This document shows positions 1-8,360 of a stretch of 64,000 bases of DNA, one piece after another. How positions within the stretch are numbered: position 1 is the first letter of the stretch; each line of letters opens with the position of its first letter. A program made the translations under genes and the position numbers. The DNA lies in NCBI GenBank assembly GCA_944387865.1, contig CALXGN010000005.1:1-64000 (forward strand). The letters are read 5' to 3'. This DNA comes from Scatomorpha stercorigallinarum (GTDB lineage: Bacteria > Bacillota > Clostridia > Oscillospirales > Oscillospiraceae). The notes under the pieces were generated by a model that was not told where the DNA came from, ran no database searches, and worked only from the letters and a program-made list of their open reading frames with translations.

Positions 1-2
1 GC

Positions 3-65
3 AGAACCTACAAGATTCCGAAGATACATATTCTCAGCTACCTGAAAGTAATCCAACGGGCGTAG
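3..65 (+). CDS. C-terminal tail of a probable excisionase / HTH_17 protein (partial)
   Basis: The window opens inside an open frame whose last 20 residues read R-T-Y-K-I-P-K-I-H-I-L-S-Y-L and so on before TAG at 63-65. A basic residue, Y, IPK, then a short leucine-rich helix is the usual ending of small MerR-like excisionase/HTH_17 domains, whose C-terminal wing and helix look like this. It lies 87 bp upstream of an integrase on the same strand, the normal xis-int order in integrative elements. The identification rests on a very short tail and on context, so another small HTH protein is possible. Confidence 0.45.
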   Translation, partial: RTYKIPKIHILSYLKVIQRA

Positions 66-87
66 CCGTATCATTGCATTATTCTGT

Positions 88-114
88 GTTGACAAGTATA
101 ATTTGAACGTCAAC
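88..114. promoter_or_regulatory. short inverted repeat upstream of integrase
   Basis: GTTGAC at 88-93 and GTCAAC at 109-114 form an inverted repeat around an AT-rich centre. TTGACA (89-94) and TATAAT (98-103) are both present but only 3 bp apart, so they do not form one normal promoter. The site could bind the element's Xis or a repressor; this is inference. Confidence 0.3.
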
Positions 115-151
115 AGCAGATGGAAATTGCGGTTACCGAAAGGAGGAAAAC

Positions 152-1318
152 ATGGTAGCTGGTCATCTGCGCGAAAAGAACGGATATTATCAGATGGTTT
201 TGAGTTTTAAGGACTCCACCGGTAAACGAAAAACCAAGTCCGTCAGTACGGGTCTCACTGTAAAAGGGAACAAACGCAAGGCCGAGAAGATGCTGGATGA
301 GCTGCGAAAGACATATGAGGACGAGATTTCAAAGGAAAACAAGTCGGCGAGTGACATCCTCTTTACGGAGTTTATGAAAGAATGGCTGGGAATGATTAAG
401 AACAGCGTTGAGATGTCGACTTACGGCTCATACTCATATATCGTTGAAAAGCGCATTATCCCGTATTTTGAGGATAAGCAAATACTTTTGAAAGAGCTCA
501 CGCCTACGGATATTCAGCGGTACTACACGCACTGCCTGTTAGTTGAGCATGTGTCCGCCAACACTGTAATCCACAGACATGCTAACATTCACAAAGCCCT
601 GAAATATGCATTCAAGGTCGGCCTTATACCATATAATCCGGCAGATAGAGTTGAAAGACCGAGAAAAAACTCTTTTTCTTCCGAAATATATGGAGACAAA
701 GAGCTTGAAGCCCTGTTCGCTGCAGCAAAAGGGACTAAGCTGGAGCTTGCTGTAATTCTCGGCGCGTTCTATGGACTGAGGCGAAGCGAGATAGTGGGCC
801 TTAAATGGGACGCAATTGACTTCGAGAAAAAGCGGTTTTCGATCCAATATACTGTCACCGAAACAAATATCGGCGGCAAACAGACGATAGTAGAAAAGGA
901 ACGGACTAAGACGAAGTCCAGCCGAAGGACACTCCCCATAGTCGAGCCGTTTGAAAAGCTGCTGCTCGAGCTGCGCACCGCTCAGGAAGAAAACCGCAGG
1001 GTATGCGGAAGGAGCTATTGCACCGACTATTTGGAATTCGTGTATGTGGATGAACTCGGGCAGCGAATTAAACCGGGATATATCACAATGGCGTTTCAAA
1101 AGCTGCTGCAGAAAAACGGACTCAAAAGAATACGCTTTCACGATTTGCGCCACTCGTGTGCCAGCCTTCTATATGCGCACGGAGTAAGTCTGAAAGACAT
1201 CCAAGAGTGGCTTGGTCATAGCACTATATCAACAACTGCCAACATCTATACGCACTTGGACTACAGCTCTAAAGAAACATCTGCGAATGCCATCCTCAAC
1301 GTATTCCCGACTGAGTGA
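152..1318 (+). CDS. int: tyrosine recombinase / integrase (Tn916-Int-like)
   Basis: Site-specific tyrosine recombinase that would cut and rejoin an element's attachment sites. The 388-residue protein has an N-terminal arm-binding region (about 1-60), a SAM-like core-binding domain (about 65-165) and a C-terminal catalytic domain. Catalytic residues are visible: R210 in GLRRSE, H330 and R333 in FHDLRH, H356 in LGHS, and Y366 in NIYTHLD. AAAGGAGG ends four bases before the ATG. Base composition is clearly lower in GC than the rest of the window and codon use differs, which supports transfer. It follows an excisionase-like tail and converges on tRNA-Leu 67 bp away, a classic integration arrangement. 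The rest of the element must lie left of this window. Confidence 0.93.
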   Translation: MVAGHLREKNGYYQMVLSFKDSTGKRKTKSVSTGLTVKGNKRKAEKMLDELRKTYEDEISKENKSASDILFTEFMKEWLGMIKNSVEMSTYGSYSYIVEKRIIPYFEDKQILLKELTPTDIQRYYTHCLLVEHVSANTVIHRHANIHKALKYAFKVGLIPYNPADRVERPRKNSFSSEIYGDKELEALFAAAKGTKLELAVILGAFYGLRRSEIVGLKWDAIDFEKKRFSIQYTVTETNIGGKQTIVEKERTKTKSSRRTLPIVEPFEKLLLELRTAQEENRRVCGRSYCTDYLEFVYVDELGQRIKPGYITMAFQKLLQKNGLKRIRFHDLRHSCASLLYAHGVSLKDIQEWLGHSTISTTANIYTHLDYSSKETSANAILNVFPTE

Positions 1319-1354
1319 TTACTTAGCTATGGAGAAAGCAAACCTTTGAAAAGC

Positions 1355-1381
1355 GAAGCCGCAGGCTTTGCCTGCGGCTTC
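1355..1381 (-). terminator. perfect hairpin between int and tRNA-Leu
   Basis: GAAGCCGCAGGC and its exact complement form a 12-bp stem with a 3-nt loop. Read on the minus strand it is followed by GCTTTTC, so it most likely ends tRNA-Leu transcription. On the plus strand no T-run follows. Confidence 0.6.
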
Positions 1382-1468
1382 TGGTGCCGGTGACGGGGTT
1401 CGAACCCGTACATCCTCAGGGATATGGGATTTTAAATCCCAGGTGTCTGCCAATTCCACCACACCGGC
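1382..1468 (-). tRNA. tRNA-Leu (anticodon TAA)
   Basis: The minus strand gives a complete long-variable-arm tRNA. The 7-bp acceptor stem pairs GCCGGTG (from 1468) with CACCGGC, followed by discriminator A and an encoded CCA (1384-1382). The anticodon stem TGGGA/TCCCA encloses loop TTTAAAA, giving anticodon TAA. The T-arm has the usual GGTTCGAAC. Its 5' half is duplicated at 1626-1667, and an integrase converges on its 3' end. Confidence 0.95.
1427..1468. repeat. left copy of 42-bp tRNA-Leu half repeat (putative att core)
   Basis: These 42 bases are the 5' half of the intact tRNA-Leu, from the acceptor 5' end through the anticodon loop. They recur at 1626-1667 in the same orientation with one mismatch (1436 versus 1635). 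The repeat stops exactly at the tRNA 5' end, because flanking bases differ, so it looks like an attachment-site duplication. Confidence 0.7.
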
Positions 1469-1625
1469 GTGTTAAGTTTTCAGAGTGTCTTATTATAGCA
1501 CGGAACGCTTAGTTTGAAAATAGGAGGGACATTTGGAGGGATATCGTAAAAACCGAATTATCTCAAAACTCTGGAAGCCTTGATGTTACAAGGAAAATCA
1601 GCTCCTGGCAGTCAAGGTGCACTTT
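1469..1625. other. 157-bp spacer between the two tRNA-Leu half repeats
   Basis: No open frame with a supported start is visible. The segment holds the promoter of the intact tRNA and otherwise AT-rich sequence with GGAGGG tracts. If the two half repeats are attL and attR, this is what remains of the inserted DNA after deletion. Confidence 0.4.
1492..1500 (-). promoter_or_regulatory. extended -10 promoter of the intact tRNA-Leu
   Basis: On the minus strand TGCTATAAT is a perfect extended -10 element about 24 bp upstream of the tRNA 5' end. No good -35 is visible, which is tolerated with an extended -10. This promoter differs from the one beside the partial copy. Confidence 0.6.
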
Positions 1626-1667
1626 GGATTTTAAGTCCCAGGTGTCTGCCAATTCCACCACACCGGC
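1626..1667 (-). pseudogene. truncated second copy of tRNA-Leu (5' half only; att remnant)
   Basis: The copy reproduces the acceptor 5' strand, D-arm and anticodon stem-loop of the neighbouring tRNA-Leu, then breaks off, so it cannot make a tRNA. One mismatch lies in the anticodon arm. Its own promoter-like sequence lies upstream on the minus strand. This probably marks the original chromosomal tRNA interrupted by an insertion. Confidence 0.75.
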
Positions 1668-1680
1668 AAGCGCTTATTAT

Positions 1681-1708
1681 GTTATCACCCGGCGCCCTGC
1701 GGTGTCAA
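1681..1708 (-). promoter_or_regulatory. promoter next to the truncated tRNA-Leu copy
   Basis: On the minus strand TTGACA (1708-1703) and GATAAC (1686-1681) are 16 bp apart, just upstream of the truncated tRNA 5' end. It is probably the ancestral tRNA-Leu promoter, now driving only the half gene. Confidence 0.5.
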
Positions 1709-1721
1709 GCGACATTGGCTA

Positions 1722-1749
1722 TTGCGATTGGCAAAAGCTATGGTATAAT
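1722..1749 (+). promoter_or_regulatory. promoter of the recJ-rel-dtd operon
   Basis: TTGCGA (1722-1727), 16 bp, then TATAAT (1744-1749) preceded by TG one base away, forming an extended -10. It lies 55 bp upstream of the recJ ATG with no gene between. Confidence 0.6.
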
Positions 1750-1803
1750 ATCTTATTATCGCAATTGCGGACGAACGTCTTTTATTTTTACCGGGAGCTG
1801 CTG

Positions 1804-3843
1804 ATGAGATACGCCAGATGGGACATACCGGACAAGGGGCCGGAGATACCGCCGGAGCTGCTGCGCGCGGGCTGCACGCCGCTGCTGGCTGCGCTGCTCG
1901 CGCTGAAGGGGCTGGACACGCCGGAGGCGGCGCTCAGCTTCCTCGACGGCGGGGAGGAGGCCCTGGGCGACCCCATGCTGCTGCCCGACATGCCCGCCGC
2001 CACCGCCAGGCTGAAGCTGGCCCTTGAGCGCGGCGAGCGCGTGGCGGTCTTCGGCGACTACGACGTGGACGGAATCACCTCCGCCTGCATGATGACGCTC
2101 TATCTCCGCTCCCGCGGCATCGACTGCGAGCCCTATATCCCCGACCGCCTGGAGGAGGGCTACGGCCTGAACATGGCGGCCATCGACGCCCTGGCCGCGC
2201 GCGGCGCGCAGCTCATCGTCACGGTGGACTGCGGCATCACCGCCCGCGAGGAAGCCCGGCACGCGAAGGAACTGGGCATGGACATGATAATCACCGACCA
2301 CCACGAGTGCATCGCCGGCGCGCTGCCGGAGGCCGTGGCCGTGGTGGACCCCAAGCGGCCCGGCAGCCGCTATCCCAACAGCGGCCTCGCCGGCGTGGGC
2401 GTGGCCTTCAAGCTGCTCTGCGCCGTGGAGGGGAACGCCGGGCGCGTCCTTGAGCGCTACGCCGACCTGGTCGCCGCCGGCACGGTGGCGGACGTGATGC
2501 CGCTCACGGGCGAGAACCGCTATATCGTCCGGCGGGGGCTGCAGATGCTCGAACGGCCAGAGCGGCCCGGCCTCCGCGCGCTGCTGAACGAGAGCGGCGC
2601 CGCCGCCCGCCACCTGAACGCGGCCACCATCGGCTTCACGCTGGCCCCGCGGCTGAACGCGGCGGGCCGGCTGGGGCGCACGGCCGCCGCCGTGCAGCTG
2701 CTGCTGACGGACGACGCCGCGGAGGCCGAGCGCTGCGCCGCCGAACTCTGCCGGCTCAACCGCGAGCGGCAGGAGCTGGAGCAGGGCATCTGGGCGGACG
2801 CGCACGAGATGCTGCGCCGCTCGCCGCCGGAGGGGCCCATCGTCCTCGCCTCCGAGGACTGGCACCAGGGCGTCATAGGCATCGCCGCTTCCCGCCTGGC
2901 GGAGGAATTCGCCCTGCCGGCGGTGATGATCTGCCTCAGCGGGGAGCTGGGCAAGGGCTCCTGCCGCAGCTACGGGGGATTCAACCTCTTCGACGCGCTG
3001 ACGGCCTGTGCGCCGTGGCTGGAGGGCTTCGGCGGGCACGCGCTGGCCGCCGGGCTGACGATAAAGCGCGAAAATGTGGACGGTTTCCGCGCCGCGCTCG
3101 CGGAATACTATAAGAAAGCCCCGCCGCCGCAGCCGGCCGTGCTCGCTTGCGAGCTGCGCGTGGAGGACCCGGCGCTGCTGACCATGGACTGCGTAGCCTC
3201 GCTGGAGCGGCTGGAGCCCTACGGCGCGGGCAACCCGCGGCCCACGCTCTGCATCACGGACGCGCTGCTGGAGCGCGTGACGCCCATCGGCGGCGGCAAG
3301 CACCTGCGGCTGCGCATCGCCAAGGGCGGCGCGGCCTACGACGCCGTGATGTTCTCCTGCCGGGAGGAGGAGCTGGGCGCGCGCGCGGGCGACCGCGTGG
3401 ACGCCGCCTTTTTCCCGCAGGTGAACGAATACCACGGCGTGCGCTCCGTACAGCTTCTGATGACCGCCCTGCGGCCGGCGGACACGCTGCCGCTCTGCCG
3501 CGAGGTGCTGGGCGGCGCGGAGGGCCTGGGGCCCTGGGAGGGCTCCGACCTCTGCCCGCAGCGCTCGGACTTCGTGCAGGTCTGGCGCTGGCTGGAGCGG
3601 CGCGGCGGCGCGGCGGAGGGGGACATCGACGATGTGGCCCACTGGCGGCCCGGCGGGATGCACCCGGCGAAGCTGCTGCTCTGCCTGCGCGTGATGCGCG
3701 ACGTGGGGCTGGTGGCCGCCGTGCTCAACGGCACGGCGCTGAGCATAAGGATGCTGCACCGGGAGGGCAAGGCCGACCTAGACGCCCACCCGCTGGTGAT
3801 GCATCTGCGCAAGCTGAGACAGAAATACTCGGAAGGGAGATGA
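1804..3843 (+). CDS. recJ: single-stranded-DNA-specific exonuclease RecJ
   Basis: 5'-3' single-strand DNA exonuclease of recombination, mismatch and base-excision repair, cytosolic and metal dependent. The 679-residue protein has the DHH domain with GDYDVDG at 84-90, VDCGI at 141-145 and the name motif DHH at 165-167. The DHHA1 domain follows with GFGGHALAAGL near residue 405, then an OB-like region and a C-terminal extension of the kind seen in Firmicutes RecJ. The frame is open upstream to 1624 but runs through the truncated tRNA; ATG 1804 has GGGAG six bases before it and is chosen. It heads an operon with rel and dtd, an arrangement common in Clostridia. Confidence 0.93.
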   Translation: MRYARWDIPDKGPEIPPELLRAGCTPLLAALLALKGLDTPEAALSFLDGGEEALGDPMLLPDMPAATARLKLALERGERVAVFGDYDVDGITSACMMTLYLRSRGIDCEPYIPDRLEEGYGLNMAAIDALAARGAQLIVTVDCGITAREEARHAKELGMDMIITDHHECIAGALPEAVAVVDPKRPGSRYPNSGLAGVGVAFKLLCAVEGNAGRVLERYADLVAAGTVADVMPLTGENRYIVRRGLQMLERPERPGLRALLNESGAAARHLNAATIGFTLAPRLNAAGRLGRTAAAVQLLLTDDAAEAERCAAELCRLNRERQELEQGIWADAHEMLRRSPPEGPIVLASEDWHQGVIGIAASRLAEEFALPAVMICLSGELGKGSCRSYGGFNLFDALTACAPWLEGFGGHALAAGLTIKRENVDGFRAALAEYYKKAPPPQPAVLACELRVEDPALLTMDCVASLERLEPYGAGNPRPTLCITDALLERVTPIGGGKHLRLRIAKGGAAYDAVMFSCREEELGARAGDRVDAAFFPQVNEYHGVRSVQLLMTALRPADTLPLCREVLGGAEGLGPWEGSDLCPQRSDFVQVWRWLERRGGAAEGDIDDVAHWRPGGMHPAKLLLCLRVMRDVGLVAAVLNGTALSIRMLHREGKADLDAHPLVMHLRKLRQKYSEGR

Positions 3844-3847
3844 GACC

Positions 3848-6115
3848 GTGGCGGAAGAGATAAAAAAGTCCAGTTCGTATGACGACCGGATCATCCCGGC
3901 GCCGCCGGCGCCCTCACCGCTGAACGCCGAGGAGTGCTGGCACGACCTGGAGGAGCGCATCAGGACCGGGAACAATTCGATAGACCTCGACCGCGTGCGC
4001 TCGGCTTATGAGTACGCCGCGGCGGCCCATGCCAACCAGAAGCGGCGGGACGGCTCGCCGTATGTCACGCACTGCATCGCCACGGCGGCGATCATCTTCA
4101 CCGAGCTGGGGCTGGACGAGGAGAGCGTCATCGCCGCGCTGCTGCACGACGTGATCGAGGACACGCCCATCACGCACGAGGACGTGAAGAAGCTCTTCGG
4201 CTCCACGGTGGCGGACATCGTGGAGGGCGTCACCAAGCTGACGCGCGTGCAGTGGACCAGCCACGAGGAGGAGCAGGCGGAGAACCTGCGCAAGATGCTG
4301 ATGGCCATGGCCAAGGACATCCGCGTCATCCTGATAAAGATCGCCGACCGGCTGCACAACATGCGCACCATGGACTACCAGAGCCATGAAAAGCAGCTCG
4401 TGAAGTCCGCGGAGACGATGGAGATCTACGCCCCCATCGCCCACCGCCTCGGCATGCAGAAGATCAAATGGGAGCTGGAGGACCGCTCGCTCTATTACCT
4501 CGACCGCGAGGGGTACAACGAGATAACCGAGGCCCTCTCCAGCCGCATGCCCACGCTGCGCGTGTTTATGGACAAGGTGGAGAAGCAGATCGAGGAGCGG
4601 CTGGGCTCCGAGGGCGTGACCGCCAAGGTCTACGGCCGCATCAAGCACATCTACAGCATCTACCGCAAGATGTTTGCCCAGCAGCTGGACATCAACGGCA
4701 TTTTCGACCTCTGCGCCTTCCGCGTGATCGTGGACAGCATACCGGACTGCTACAACGTGCTGGGCATGATACACGACATGTACAAGCCCGTGCCCGGCCG
4801 CTTCAAGGACTATGTCTCCACGCCCAAGCCGAACGGCTACCAGAGCGTGCACACCACCGTCATCGGCAGCGAGGGCATCCCCTTCGAGGTGCAGATACGC
4901 ACCTGGGACATGCACCTGACGGCCGAGTACGGCGTGGCCGCGCACTGGAAGTACAAGAGCGGCGAGCAGGGCGTGAAGGAGGGCGACGAGGAGAAGTTCG
5001 CCTGGGTGCGCCGCCTGCTCGAGGCGCAGCAGGACTCGGACGCGAGCGAGTTCGTCCACGACCTGAAGATCGACATGTTCGCCGACGAGGTGTTCGTGTT
5101 CACCCCCGGCGGCGACGTGATAAACCTCCCCGCGGGGGCCACGCCGATAGACTTCGCCTACGCGATACACTCCGGCGTCGGCAACAGCATGGTGGGCGCG
5201 AGCGTGAACGGGCGCATCGTCACCTTCGACCACGTGCTGCAAAACGGCGACATCGTGGAGGTGCGCACGTCGAAGAATGCGCCTGGCCCCAGCCGCGACT
5301 GGCTGCAGCTGGCCAAGAGCTCCTCGGCCCGCACGAAGATCAAGCAGTGGTTCAAAAAGGAGCGGCGCGAGGAGAACATCCAGTACGGCCGCAGCCTTTT
5401 CGAAGCGGAGATGCGCCGCAACGGCCTGGCCATGGCGGACATCATGGACGAGGACGTGCTGCCGGCGATACTGAAAAAGCTCTCCGTGCCGAGCATGGAT
5501 GAGCTCTACGCCGCCATCGGCTACGGCGGGCAGACGGCCGTGCGCAGCGTCAACCGCGTGAAGGACGAGCTCTCGCACATCCGCAAGCCGGAGAAGCGCA
5601 CGGTGCTCGACAAGATCAACGAGCAGGCGGAAAAGCGCGTCGCCCGCCCGCAGAAGGCCGTGCACGGCATATTGGTGGAGGGGCTGGACAACTGCCTCAT
5701 CAAGTTCTCCAAGTGCTGCACGCCCGTCCCCGGGGACGACATCGTGGGCTTCATCACCCGCGGCAGCGGCGTCTCCATCCACCGCACGGACTGCCAGAAC
5801 TACCTGCGCCAGCGGATGAACGGCGAGGACGACGGGCGCTGGATCCGCGTCAGCTGGGCGGACAAGACCACGGACCTCTATATCACCACGCTGCACATCC
5901 TGGCCAAGGAGCGCTCAGGCCTCATCATGGACATCGCCACTGTGCTCAACGCCCTCAACGCCAAGGTGCGCGGGCTCTCGGCGCGGGACGTGGGCAACGA
6001 CCAGTCAACCGCCGTGGTCACCGTGGAGGTGCGGGACCTGGCCGAGCTGAAAACCATCATGAACCGCATCAGCGCCGTGCGCGGCGTCATTGAAGTGAGG
6101 AGGTCGAGCTCGTGA
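3848..6115 (+). CDS. rel: bifunctional (p)ppGpp synthetase/hydrolase Rel
   Basis: Makes and degrades the alarmone (p)ppGpp, controlling the stringent response at the ribosome. The 755-residue length is typical. The N-terminal HD hydrolase domain keeps its metal residues (H75, H100-D101, E104-D105 in HDVIEDT). The synthetase domain (about 250-360) has GRIKHIYSIYRKM and GRFKDY. A TGS domain starts near residue 415 (VFVFTPGGDVINLPAG), a conserved cysteine/helical region with KCCTPVPGDDI lies near 625, and an ACT domain ends the protein. Both activities look intact. The start is GTG, eight bases after GGGAG. It sits 4 bp behind recJ and its last codons overlap dtd. Confidence 0.95.
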   Translation: MAEEIKKSSSYDDRIIPAPPAPSPLNAEECWHDLEERIRTGNNSIDLDRVRSAYEYAAAAHANQKRRDGSPYVTHCIATAAIIFTELGLDEESVIAALLHDVIEDTPITHEDVKKLFGSTVADIVEGVTKLTRVQWTSHEEEQAENLRKMLMAMAKDIRVILIKIADRLHNMRTMDYQSHEKQLVKSAETMEIYAPIAHRLGMQKIKWELEDRSLYYLDREGYNEITEALSSRMPTLRVFMDKVEKQIEERLGSEGVTAKVYGRIKHIYSIYRKMFAQQLDINGIFDLCAFRVIVDSIPDCYNVLGMIHDMYKPVPGRFKDYVSTPKPNGYQSVHTTVIGSEGIPFEVQIRTWDMHLTAEYGVAAHWKYKSGEQGVKEGDEEKFAWVRRLLEAQQDSDASEFVHDLKIDMFADEVFVFTPGGDVINLPAGATPIDFAYAIHSGVGNSMVGASVNGRIVTFDHVLQNGDIVEVRTSKNAPGPSRDWLQLAKSSSARTKIKQWFKKERREENIQYGRSLFEAEMRRNGLAMADIMDEDVLPAILKKLSVPSMDELYAAIGYGGQTAVRSVNRVKDELSHIRKPEKRTVLDKINEQAEKRVARPQKAVHGILVEGLDNCLIKFSKCCTPVPGDDIVGFITRGSGVSIHRTDCQNYLRQRMNGEDDGRWIRVSWADKTTDLYITTLHILAKERSGLIMDIATVLNALNAKVRGLSARDVGNDQSTAVVTVEVRDLAELKTIMNRISAVRGVIEVRRSSS

Positions 6116-6555
6116 GGGCTGTTGTGACAAGGGTGCGCTCCGCTTCCGTCGCCATCGACGGGGAAGTGAAGTCCGCCATCGGCAAGGGCTTCCTGGTGCT
6201 GCTCGGCGTGCGCACGGACGACACGGAGGCCGAAGCGCGCAAGATCGCCGACAAGATCTGCGGGCTGCGCGTTTTCGAGGACGAAAACGGCAAGATGAAC
6301 GTCAACCCCAGGGACGCGGGCGCGGAACTGCTCATCGTCAGCCAGTTCACGCTCTACGCGGACGCGAAGAGCCGCCGCCCGGGCTTCACGCGGGCCGCCC
6401 GGCCGGAGACGGCGGTGCCGCTCTATGAGCTGGTGATAAGCGAGTGCCGGGAGCGCGGCTTCACCGTGGGGACGGGCGAATTCGGCGCGGAGATGCTCGT
6501 GGAGAGCGTCAACGACGGGCCCGTCACCATCATCCTGGATACGGAGGAACTGTAA
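6112..6555 (+). CDS. dtd: D-aminoacyl-tRNA deacylase
   Basis: Hydrolyses D-aminoacyl-tRNA (and mischarged glycyl-tRNA), recycling tRNA and enforcing homochirality. The 147-residue protein has the family motifs SQFTLYAD at 77-84 and the Gly-cisPro motif in NDGPVT (134-139) that together shape the active site. The GTG start overlaps the rel stop codon by four bases, and AGGAGG lies upstream within rel. It is the third gene of the recJ-rel-dtd operon and is followed immediately by an MBL hydrolase. Confidence 0.95.
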   Translation: MRAVVTRVRSASVAIDGEVKSAIGKGFLVLLGVRTDDTEAEARKIADKICGLRVFEDENGKMNVNPRDAGAELLIVSQFTLYADAKSRRPGFTRAARPETAVPLYELVISECRERGFTVGTGEFGAEMLVESVNDGPVTIILDTEEL

Positions 6556-7167
6556 ATGCTGATAAAGACCCTGCCTGTCGGCCATCTGGAGACGAATTGC
6601 TACGTCGTCACCGACGAGGCCGCGCTCGAGTGCGCCGTCATCGACCCGGGCGCGGAGAGCAACACCATACTCGATTATCTGGAGGACAACCGCCTCAAAT
6701 GCACGGCCGTGATGCTGACGCACGCCCATTTCGACCACACGGGCGCGCTGGAGGCCGTGCTGGAGGAAACGGGCGCGCGCTGCTATGTGAACGAGAAGGA
6801 AGTCGGCTTAAACTACGGCTTCGGGCGGCCCTTCGCGGCGCCGGAGGGGGCCTTCTTCTACTCCGAGGGCGACGAGGTGCGCGTGGGCTCGCTCGCCTTC
6901 CGCGTGATGGAGACGCCGGGGCACACGCCCGGCGGCGTCACGCTCATCTGCGAGGACGCGCTCTTCACGGGCGACACGCTCTTCCGCCTTTCCGCCGGGC
7001 GCACGGACATGCCGGGCGGGGACATGAAGACCGAGCTGCGCAGCCTGCGGCGCATCGCCGATCTGCCGGGGGACTACGAGGTCTATCCCGGGCACGCCGA
7101 GTGCAGCCGCCTCTCCATCGAGCGCGAGCACAACCCCTACATGCGCCACGCGATAGAGAACCTGTGA
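6556..7167 (+). CDS. MBL-fold metallohydrolase (glyoxalase-II-like)
   Basis: Predicted binuclear zinc hydrolase of the small glyoxalase II-like group that often follows rel and dtd in Clostridia. The metal-binding motif THAHFDH occupies residues 55-61, a GHTPGG motif is near 118-123, a later FTGDTLF supplies the bridging aspartate, and GHAE near the end supplies the last histidine. At 203 residues it lacks the C-terminal domain of full hydroxyacylglutathione hydrolases, so the true substrate is unknown. ATG follows the dtd stop directly, with GGAGG nine bases upstream. Confidence 0.88.
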   Translation: MLIKTLPVGHLETNCYVVTDEAALECAVIDPGAESNTILDYLEDNRLKCTAVMLTHAHFDHTGALEAVLEETGARCYVNEKEVGLNYGFGRPFAAPEGAFFYSEGDEVRVGSLAFRVMETPGHTPGGVTLICEDALFTGDTLFRLSAGRTDMPGGDMKTELRSLRRIADLPGDYEVYPGHAECSRLSIEREHNPYMRHAIENL

Positions 7168-7168
7168 C

Positions 7169-8296
7169 ATGGCGAACGCGACCGATTACATCGACTGGCG
7201 GGGGGACCTCGGCTTCGACGTCTCCCCCTTCAATGAAGTGGACAACCTGCTGCTGTGCAAGCTCACTTCGCTGGACTTCACCGGCATCGTGCCCGCGGAG
7301 GGGACGATGAGCCTGGCCGAGGCCGCGAAGCGCTATTTCGCGCTCTACGGCGAGGAGGACCGGCGGCTGGGCGTGCTGCTCGCGCCCGGCTCGGTGACGA
7401 TGGTGAAGCACATGCTGCGCAGCGCGCGCTTTTCCCGGCTCGTCCTGGCGGACTATGAGAACCGCGTGGACGAGCGGCGCGAGCTGCAATTCTGCGCCGT
7501 GACCGTCCTCTCTCCGGACGGCACGGCCTTCGTCGCCTTCCGGGGCACGGACGACACGCTGGTGGCCTGGAAGGAGGACCTCTACATGGGCTCCATGCGC
7601 ACCGTGCCCGCGCAGGAAGAGGCGCTGGCCTATCTCTGCCGCGCGGCCTGGCGCTATGAGCGGCCGCTGCGCGTGGGCGGGCACTCCAAGGGCGGCAACC
7701 TCGCCGTCTACGCCGCCATGAACGCGCCGCAGGAGGTGCAGCGGCGGCTGCTGGCCGTATACAACAACGACGGCCCCGGCTTCCGCGACGGCGTGGCCGG
7801 GCACGAGGGCTTCCGCCGCATAAAGGGGCGCATACGCACGATACTGCCGCAGTATTCGCTGGTGGGCGTGCTGCTGAAAACGGACGACGACTTCGAGATC
7901 GTCGAGAGCTGCGAGACGGGCATCGCCGCGCACAACGGTTTCACCTGGCAGGTGAAGGGCACGCGTTTCGTCCGCTGCGCGGACTTCCCCTTCCGCACGC
8001 GCGTGTTCAGCGACGCCATGCGCGGCTGGACGGAGGACCTCAGCTATGAGGAGCGGCGCGCGCTGACGGACGTGTTTTTCGACGCGCTGGAGAGCACCGG
8101 CGCGCACACGCTGACCGACCTGACGGAGCAGAAGCTGCGCAAGGCCGCGGCGGTCACGCGCGAGCTGCTGGGCCGCGAGCAGAACCGCGAGCTCCTGGCC
8201 GACAAATTCGAGCTGCTGCTGCGCGAATACATAGCCAGCGCCAAAAAGGAGCTTCCCCGCGGCAGGATGCGCGTCAAGCGCAGGCGCGGGCAATGA
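7169..8296 (+). CDS. DUF2974 (Mbeg1-like) alpha/beta-hydrolase-type protein
   Basis: 375-residue protein of the DUF2974 family, common in Firmicutes with no established function. It opens with the typical DYIDWRGDLGF-like segment and contains GHSKGG near residue 172, a nucleophile-elbow G-x-S-x-G motif of alpha/beta hydrolases, so serine hydrolase or lipase-like activity is plausible. The C-terminal third is charged and helical. The ATG is two bases after the MBL stop with only weak GAGAA upstream, suggesting translational coupling. It is the last gene of the operon, before a strong bidirectional terminator. Confidence 0.8.
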   Translation: MANATDYIDWRGDLGFDVSPFNEVDNLLLCKLTSLDFTGIVPAEGTMSLAEAAKRYFALYGEEDRRLGVLLAPGSVTMVKHMLRSARFSRLVLADYENRVDERRELQFCAVTVLSPDGTAFVAFRGTDDTLVAWKEDLYMGSMRTVPAQEEALAYLCRAAWRYERPLRVGGHSKGGNLAVYAAMNAPQEVQRRLLAVYNNDGPGFRDGVAGHEGFRRIKGRIRTILPQYSLVGVLLKTDDDFEIVESCETGIAAHNGFTWQVKGTRFVRCADFPFRTRVFSDAMRGWTEDLSYEERRALTDVFFDALESTGAHTLTDLTEQKLRKAAAVTRELLGREQNRELLADKFELLLREYIASAKKELPRGRMRVKRRRGQ

Positions 8297-8321
8297 GCGC
8301 CGCGGACTGGACTGCATAAAC

Positions 8322-8360
8322 AAAAAAGGAAACGACAGCTAAAAGCTGTCGTTTCCTTTT
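8322..8360. terminator. bidirectional terminator between DUF2974 gene and tRNA-Arg
   Basis: A perfect 17-bp stem (8324-8340 with 8344-8360) closes a 3-nt loop. It has T-rich ends on both strands and lies between convergent genes. The last base of its right arm is also part of the encoded CCA of tRNA-Arg. Confidence 0.9.

Noticed and set aside
1624..1803. Longer start for RecJ, 60 codons upstream
   Set aside because: The extension runs through the truncated tRNA and the promoter region; ATG 1804 has a ribosome site and gives the family N-terminus.
1756..3759. Long open frame on the minus strand opposite recJ (667 codons)
   Set aside because: Composition is driven by the GC-rich codons of the real gene on the other strand; no motifs, and recJ explains the region.
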